Source: an uncultured Lachnospiraceae bacterium (GTDB lineage Bacteria > Bacillota_A > Clostridia > Lachnospirales > Lachnospiraceae). From it: a stretch of DNA of 9,214 bases. Made by a program: the position numbers and the translations under genes. The notes below the pieces were generated by a model, which saw nothing but the letters and a program-made list of their open reading frames with translations, was not told where the DNA came from and did not search any database. The DNA is taken from NCBI GenBank assembly GCA_910587905.1, contig CAJUOF010000076.1, forward strand, positions 1 to 9,214, read 5' to 3'. Of this stretch, positions 5,386 through 9,214 are shown piece after piece (position 1 is the first letter of the stretch; every line of letters begins with the position of its first letter).

Positions 5386-7344
5386 ATGGCAATACCTGAA
5401 TACAGCAAAGCGCACAAAGCGGCCGTCAAGGCTTACCGGCAGGGGCTTCACGGCGGCTACCCTTACCTGCCCGTCCTGGATGAACTGCTCTCCTTCACCG
5501 ACACGGCGGGAGAGACGGACCTGGGGCTGATCGACATTCCCGCGGACCAGATCCGGGGGACGAAGAGCGCCGGGCGCACCAAGGCCTTCGCCTCCAACTT
5601 CATGCCCCTTCTGGACGAGGACACGGAGTTTGCCGCCAAATGGAGCTCCCTGTACCAGTCCCATCTGGAGGAGGGGATCAGGGAGCCGGTCATCGCCTGC
5701 GAATTTATGAATTCTTACTATATAATAGAAGGGAACAAGCGGGTCAGCGTCCTCAAGTTCTCCGGGGCGGTGAGCGTCGCCGGATACGTGACCAGGATCC
5801 TCCCCGCCCCCGCCGACACGGAAGAATACCGGATCTACCGGGAATTTATGGATTTTTCCCGGGCGAGCGGCATCAACACCGTCTATTTCAGCCGGGAAGG
5901 GAGCTTTAGACGGCTCTGCGCCCTGGTAGGAAAAGACTTTTCGGACTCCTGGAACGAGGAGGAACGGAGGTCCTTCCGCTCCTGTCTGCTGCATTTTACG
6001 GATATTTTCCGGAAAAAGGGAGGGGAAAAGCTCCCCGTCACGGTGGGAGACGCCTTCCTTACGTACCTGAACATTTACGGCTACAAAGACATGCTCAAAA
6101 AATCCTCCTCGGAGCTTCGGGACGAGGTGACAAAGCTCTGGGCGGAGCTTGAAGCCCTGCCGGAAAGCCGCCAGGTGAGCCTTGTCCTAAAGCCCCGCTC
6201 CGCCGAGGAGACGGAGGATGCCTCCGCCCTCTTAAAAAAACTCTTTGTCCCGGAGGCAAAGCTGAAGGTCGGCTTCCTCTATTACCGGACCGCCGAGACC
6301 TCCGGCTGGACCAACAGCCACAACCTGGGCCGCATGCACCTGGCTAACCAGATGGGCGACCGGGTGGAGACCTTCGTCTACGACGGCGCCGAAAATGACG
6401 ACGACGCCCTGCGGCTCATCGGGCAGGCCGTTTCCGACGGCTGCCAGGTGCTCTTCACCACCTCCCCCCGGTTTTTGGGGGCCAGCATCAAGGCCGCCGT
6501 CCGCCATCCGAAGCTCAAGATCTTAAACTGCTCCGTCAACGCCTACAGCGGCCATCTGCGGACCTATTACGGGCGGCTCTACGAGGCGAAATTCCTGGTA
6601 GGCATGCTGGCCGGGATCCTCACGGACACCGGGCAGATCGGTTATGTGGCCGACGTTCCCATTTTCGGTGCGCCGGCCGCCATCAACGCTTTCGCCCTGG
6701 GGGTGAAGATCGTAAATCCCAAGGCCCGCATCCATCTGGCCTGGTCCATGGAAAAGCGCTGGAACGCAGAGGTGCCCGAGGAATCCTACGCTCTTCTGCG
6801 GCAGTATTTCGACGGACTGCAGGTGAGCCACGTCTCCGGCCGGGATACGATCTCCCCCAGAACCTCCGGAACGCCTTACGGCCTTTACGGCAAAAAGGAC
6901 GGCACCACGTCCCTTCTGGCCGCCTCCATCTGGCACTGGGGAAACTTCTACCAGCGGATCGTGCAGACCATCCTCAACGGGAAATGGGACCGCACGGCTC
7001 CGGAACGGCTTGGTGACTCCATCAATTACTGGTGGGGGATTTCCTCCGGCATGATCGATATCATCTACTCCAAGTCCATTCCGTCCAGGACCAAACGACT
7101 CACAGAGCTTGTGAAGCAGCAGATCGTCTCCGGAAACTTTCAGATCTTTTCCGGAGAACTAAAAGACCAGAATGGAGACATAAAGTGCAGGGACGGCGAA
7201 GAGCTCTCCCCCGCCGACATTGTCCGCATGGACTGGCTCGCCGACAATGTGGAGGGCGGCATTCCGGAGACGGACGCCCTGACGGAGGAAGCCGCCGCCA
7301 TGGTGGAGATCCAGGGGATCCACACGGGGAAGGTGTTCCTATGA
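5386..7344 (+). CDS. Cytoplasmic ParB/Srx-like plus BMP (PnrA-like) ligand-binding fusion protein
   Basis: This 652-residue protein begins MAIPEYSKAHKAAVKAYRQG, a polar charged start with no signal peptide and no lipobox, so it should be cytoplasmic. Residues about 48-135 resemble a ParB/Srx-like fold: PVIACEFMNSYYIIEGNKRV (101-120) has the family pattern of a strand, then E-G-N-x-R. A helical, charged linker follows (about 140-290). Residues about 293-600 resemble the BMP/PnrA substrate-binding family: KVGFLYYRTAETSGWTNSHN (294-313), DGCQVLFTTSP (351-361), GQIGYVADVPIFGAPAAINA (416-435) and VNPKARI (443-449). BMP proteins are normally secreted lipoproteins that feed nucleosides or related ligands to ABC transporters; this one lacks the export signal and no permease genes are adjacent. 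The start ATG has AAGAAAGGA at 5368-5376, 29 bp after the DeoR stop, and its stop overlaps the next gene, so an operon is likely. Function unknown; intracellular sensing of a nucleoside-like or sugar ligand is plausible. The BMP part is firmer than the ParB-like part. Confidence 0.85.
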   Translation: MAIPEYSKAHKAAVKAYRQGLHGGYPYLPVLDELLSFTDTAGETDLGLIDIPADQIRGTKSAGRTKAFASNFMPLLDEDTEFAAKWSSLYQSHLEEGIREPVIACEFMNSYYIIEGNKRVSVLKFSGAVSVAGYVTRILPAPADTEEYRIYREFMDFSRASGINTVYFSREGSFRRLCALVGKDFSDSWNEEERRSFRSCLLHFTDIFRKKGGEKLPVTVGDAFLTYLNIYGYKDMLKKSSSELRDEVTKLWAELEALPESRQVSLVLKPRSAEETEDASALLKKLFVPEAKLKVGFLYYRTAETSGWTNSHNLGRMHLANQMGDRVETFVYDGAENDDDALRLIGQAVSDGCQVLFTTSPRFLGASIKAAVRHPKLKILNCSVNAYSGHLRTYYGRLYEAKFLVGMLAGILTDTGQIGYVADVPIFGAPAAINAFALGVKIVNPKARIHLAWSMEKRWNAEVPEESYALLRQYFDGLQVSHVSGRDTISPRTSGTPYGLYGKKDGTTSLLAASIWHWGNFYQRIVQTILNGKWDRTAPERLGDSINYWWGISSGMIDIIYSKSIPSRTKRLTELVKQQIVSGNFQIFSGELKDQNGDIKCRDGEELSPADIVRMDWLADNVEGGIPETDALTEEAAAMVEIQGIHTGKVFL

Positions 7345-7943
7345 AAATACTTGCGCTCTCCGACGTGGAGTCCAAAGCCCTCTGGGACTATTTCAAACCG
7401 GAATATCTGGAGGGCATCGACGTGATCGTCTCCTGCGGGGACTTGGATCCCCGCTACCTGTCCTTCCTGGCAACCTTTTTCCACGGCCCCGTGCTCTACG
7501 TCCACGGCAATCACGACGACCGTTATGAAAAAATCCCTCCGGAGGGCTGTATCTGCATCGAGGACAAGGTCTATGAATACCAGGGCGTCCGCTTCCTGGG
7601 CCTCGGCGGCTCCATGCGCTATAAGCCGGGGACTTGGCAGTTCACCCAGCGTGAAATGAGCCGCCGGGTGCGGAGGCTCTGGCTGAAGCTCGCCCTCCAC
7701 CGGGGCTTTGACGTGCTGGTGACCCACGCCCCCGCCTGGCAGCTGGGCGACCACGACAACCTGGTCCACACCGGCTTCAAGGCATTTCGCAGACTGATCG
7801 ACAAATATGAGCCAAAACTCATGTTCTACGGCCACGTCCACCTGAATTACGGGATGGATTCACCGAGGAGCCAAAACTTGGGGAACACGACCGTCGTCAA
7901 CTCCTACGAGCGGTACGTGGCGGAGATCCCGGACGATCTCTGA
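7341..7943 (+). CDS. Calcineurin-like metallophosphoesterase with an altered first metal motif
   Basis: This 200-residue protein has the calcineurin-like metallophosphoesterase motifs in order: Asp8 in LSDVES, Gly33-Asp34 in SCGDLD, Gly56-Asn57-His58-Asp59, His129 in VTHAPAW, and Gly164-His165-Val-His167. Motif I is normally Asp-X-His; here it is Asp8-Val9-Glu10, so the metal-binding His is replaced by Glu. The start is the ATG at 7341, overlapping the BMP gene's stop as ATGA, with GGGGAAGG at 7326-7333. The open frame continues upstream to 7032, but that part is out of frame with the real BMP gene and has no family similarity, whereas MKILALSD is the expected N-terminus. The overlap implies translational coupling with the BMP fusion protein. 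Members act on phosphomonoesters or phosphodiesters, including cyclic nucleotides; the substrate here is unknown. No signal peptide is present. Confidence 0.92.
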   Translation: MKILALSDVESKALWDYFKPEYLEGIDVIVSCGDLDPRYLSFLATFFHGPVLYVHGNHDDRYEKIPPEGCICIEDKVYEYQGVRFLGLGGSMRYKPGTWQFTQREMSRRVRRLWLKLALHRGFDVLVTHAPAWQLGDHDNLVHTGFKAFRRLIDKYEPKLMFYGHVHLNYGMDSPRSQNLGNTTVVNSYERYVAEIPDDL

Positions 7944-7962
7944 AATGGACAGGTCCTTCCTT

Positions 7963-7991
7963 TCGGCAGATTCCCCGCTCTCTTCTATACT
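7963..7991 (+). promoter_or_regulatory. Possible promoter in the convergent gap
   Basis: TCGGCA (7963-7968, four of six consensus positions), 17 bp, then TATACT (7986-7991). The -10 is good and the -35 mediocre. It would start transcription near 7998, where the first hairpin begins, about 55 bp after the phosphoesterase stop. No protein-coding gene follows on this strand. Confidence 0.35.
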
Positions 7992-7997
7992 CATATG

Positions 7998-8126
7998 TGA
8001 TGATACCGGCATGGTCATCATCTGTTTCGGCAAAATCTCGTAAAAGATTTCGTAAAAGCAATGAAGTCTGGAGCTCCCGTACCCTCCATGTTCCGTACAC
8101 GGAGGATACGAAGAGCCTCCTTTTTT
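7998..8126 (+). ncRNA. Candidate small structured RNA (speculative)
   Basis: Between a possible promoter (7963-7991) and a terminator-like hairpin (8101-8126) lies a stretch of about 125 nt with several stems. GATGATACC (7999-8007) pairs with GGT-c-ATCATC (8013-8022) around a GGCAT loop with one bulged C. AAATCT (8033-8038) pairs with AGATTT (8045-8050). The palindrome GGAGCTCC is at 8070-8077. CCTCC (8083-8087) and CCTCC (8116-8120) compete for GGAGG (8101-8105). TCGTAAAAG is repeated at 8038-8046 and 8050-8058. I do not recognise an RNA family. The alternative is simply the 3' untranslated region of the phosphoesterase mRNA. Confidence 0.3.
8101..8126 (+). terminator. Rho-independent terminator candidate
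   Basis: GGAGG (8101-8105) pairs with CCTCC (8116-8120) around a 10-nt loop, followed directly by six T's (8121-8126). The stem is short but all G-C except one pair. It lies about 160 bp after the phosphoesterase stop and before the convergent alanine dehydrogenase, where a terminator for the plus-strand operon is expected. Confidence 0.5.
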
Positions 8127-8147
8127 CACAATATCCAAGACCTACAT

Positions 8148-8176
8148 TTCTCCGGTTTTTATGATTCTCCGGTTTT
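8148..8176. repeat. Short direct repeat TTCTCCGGTTTT
   Basis: The 12-mer TTCTCCGGTTTT occurs at 8148-8159 and again at 8165-8176, a period of 17 bp, just beyond the stop codon of the alanine dehydrogenase gene. Its role is unknown; two copies are too few to call more than a local duplication. Confidence 0.4.
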
Positions 8177-8185
8177 CGTCCCTTT

Positions 8186-9142
8186 TCAAATCAACTTCTC
8201 CGGATCCGTATAGGCAAGCCCCAGGGCCTCGGCCACGCCGGGGAAGGTGCATTTGCCCTGACAGCAGTTCAACCCGGACAAAAGTCCCCCGTCCTCCCGG
8301 CAGGCGGCCACGCCCTTCGCCGCCAGCTTGAGGCCGTAGGGCAAGGTGGCGTTATTCAGGGCCAGGGTGGAAGTCCTGGCGACGGCGCCCGGCATATTGG
8401 CCACGCAGTAATGGACGATGCCGTCCACCACGAAAATGGGATCGTCGTGGGTGGTGGCATGGGTGGTCTCCACGCAGCCGCCCTGGTCCACTGCCACGTC
8501 CACGATCACGGCACCGGGCTTCATCAGGGCCAGATCCTCCTTTAGCAAAAGCTTGGGAGCCGCCCGGCCGGGAAGCAGCACGCAGCCGATTACCAAATCC
8601 GCACCTGCCACGGCCCGCTTGACATTATCCCTGGTGGAATACAGCGTGGTGATGCGTTTGTCAAAAATATCGTCCAGATAGGCAAGACGCTCCAGATTCA
8701 CGTCCAGCACGGTCACATTGGCCCCCATGCCCACGGCGATCTTGCAGGCGTTGGCGCCCACGTTGCCGCCGCCCAAAATCACCACGCTGCCCTTCTCCAC
8801 GCCGGGAACTCCGGCCAGAAGCACGCCCCGGCCTCCGTAGGTCTTCTCCAGATACTTGGCCCCCTCCTGCACGGCCATGCGGCCGGCGATCTCGCTCATG
8901 GGAGCCAGGCAGGGCAGTCCGCCCGTCCGGCCCACGATGGTCTCGTAGGCGACGGCAGTGACCTCAGCGTCCAGAAGCGCCCTCGTCAGCGGCTCGTCGG
9001 CCGCCAGGTGGAGATAGGTGTACAACAGCATTCCCTTCCGAAAGTACCGGTACTCACACTCCACCGGCTCCTTCACCTTGACGATCATGTCGGCACCGGC
9101 CCACACCTTCGCCGCATCGGCCACGATCTGGGCGCCGGCGGC
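8186..9142 (-). CDS. ald: Alanine dehydrogenase, 5'-truncated by the contig end
   Basis: About 318 genuine residues of an NAD-dependent L-alanine dehydrogenase are present. This cytosolic enzyme oxidatively deaminates L-alanine to pyruvate and ammonia, or the reverse. Family features are AAGAQIVADAAKVWAGADMI at the left end, the substrate lysine in IVKVKEPVECEY, the catalytic His in LLYTYLHLAADEP, the dinucleotide-binding strand VVILGGGNVGANACKIAVGM, and the C-terminal LALNNATLPYGLKLAAKGV. Family members are about 370 residues, so roughly 50 N-terminal residues and the start codon are missing. The open frame runs on to a GTG at 9157 and gives an apparent MLFRS start, but those five codons are reverse-complement adapter sequence and not part of the gene; the real sequence stops at 9142. 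Stop is TGA at 8186-8188. The gene converges on the phosphoesterase operon and has no evident functional link to it. Confidence 0.95.
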   Translation of the reverse strand, partial: AAGAQIVADAAKVWAGADMIVKVKEPVECEYRYFRKGMLLYTYLHLAADEPLTRALLDAEVTAVAYETIVGRTGGLPCLAPMSEIAGRMAVQEGAKYLEKTYGGRGVLLAGVPGVEKGSVVILGGGNVGANACKIAVGMGANVTVLDVNLERLAYLDDIFDKRITTLYSTRDNVKRAVAGADLVIGCVLLPGRAAPKLLLKEDLALMKPGAVIVDVAVDQGGCVETTHATTHDDPIFVVDGIVHYCVANMPGAVARTSTLALNNATLPYGLKLAAKGVAACREDGGLLSGLNCCQGKCTFPGVAEALGLAYTDPEKLI

Positions 9143-9214
9143 AGATCGGAAGAGCACACGTCTGAACTCCAGTCACGTAACCGAATCTCGTATGCCGTCT
9201 TCTGCTTGAAAAAA
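9143..9214 (+). other. Illumina TruSeq index adapter (artificial sequence)
   Basis: From 9143 the sequence reads AGATCGGAAGAGC and continues as the TruSeq read-1 3' adapter to 9176. An 8-base index GTAACCGA (9177-9184) follows, then ATCTCGTATGCCG and the rest of the P7 end (9185-9208), then AAAAAA (9209-9214), as produced when a read runs off the end of a short library fragment. This is not genomic DNA. The biological sequence of the contig ends at 9142. Confidence 0.99.

Noticed and set aside
7032..7340. Upstream extension of the phosphoesterase frame
   Set aside because: This part overlaps the BMP gene in another frame, is Arg/His-rich with no similarity to the family, and the ATG at 7341 has a ribosome site and the expected MKILALSD start.
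5386..7344. Secreted ABC-transporter substrate-binding lipoprotein
   Set aside because: The BMP similarity invites this label, but there is no signal peptide, no lipobox Cys and no transporter gene beside it.
8061..8204. Small plus-strand frame starting MKSGAPVPSMFRTRR in the convergent gap
   Set aside because: No ribosome site precedes the ATG, it runs through the terminator hairpin and into the 3' end of the convergent alanine dehydrogenase, and its composition is not protein-like.
9018..9209. Plus-strand frame ending in RKSTRLNSSHVTESRMPSSA
   Set aside because: The C-terminal part is translated sequencing adapter and the rest is antisense to alanine dehydrogenase.
1..9214. CRISPR array, transposase, phage gene, tRNA or rRNA
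   Set aside because: No regularly spaced direct repeats, integrase/transposase motifs, cloverleaf or rRNA-like segments were seen on either strand.

Overview
The window is a GC-rich, densely packed bacterial fragment. It carries seven genes of anaerobic carbon metabolism and its regulation, and ends in sequencing adapter. The gene set (a glycyl radical enzyme with a clostridial-type two-cluster activase, a DeoR regulator, a soluble BMP-domain protein without signal peptide, alanine dehydrogenase), the AGGAGG-type ribosome sites and the sigma-A-like promoters suggest a strictly anaerobic gut Firmicute, probably Lachnospiraceae-like. That placement is an inference from gene content, not from a marker gene.

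Left part (123-4492): a GRE locus split around a divergent promoter region. On the minus strand are an 801-residue glycyl radical enzyme (897-3302) and, downstream of it, a fructose-6-phosphate aldolase-like protein (123-800). On the plus strand, divergent from them, is the radical-SAM activating enzyme (3581-4492). The GRE + activase + FSA set matches the E. coli ybiW-ybiY-fsaA and pflD-pflC-fsaB groupings. In E. coli these are reported to open 1,5-anhydrohexitol 6-phosphates to 1-deoxyfructose 6-phosphate, which the aldolase splits to glyceraldehyde 3-phosphate and hydroxyacetone ('anhydroglycolysis'). This locus is best read as that pathway or a close variant. No sugar transporter, kinase or GldA-type dehydrogenase is in the window. 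The 278-bp divergent spacer (3303-3580) holds two good facing promoters, clustered TTTCA/TGAAA elements and a potentially structured leader ahead of the activase.

Middle part (4493-7943): a plus-strand run of a DeoR-family repressor with its own promoter (4610-5356), a 652-residue protein joining a ParB/Srx-like motif region to a BMP/PnrA-type ligand-binding domain (5386-7344), and a small metallophosphoesterase (7341-7943) whose start overlaps the previous stop by 4 bp. The DeoR protein is the obvious candidate regulator of the GRE locus. An 11-base sequence and ACTTTC/TTTC motifs recur at both promoter regions. The BMP and phosphoesterase proteins form an unexplained, apparently cytoplasmic module.

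Right part (7944-9214): a 242-bp convergent gap has a candidate promoter, hairpins and a terminator-like hairpin with a T run, together compatible with a small RNA of about 125 nt. It is followed by a minus-strand alanine dehydrogenase that has lost about 50 N-terminal residues. Bases 9143-9214 are an Illumina TruSeq index adapter with trailing A's, so the contig end is artificial.
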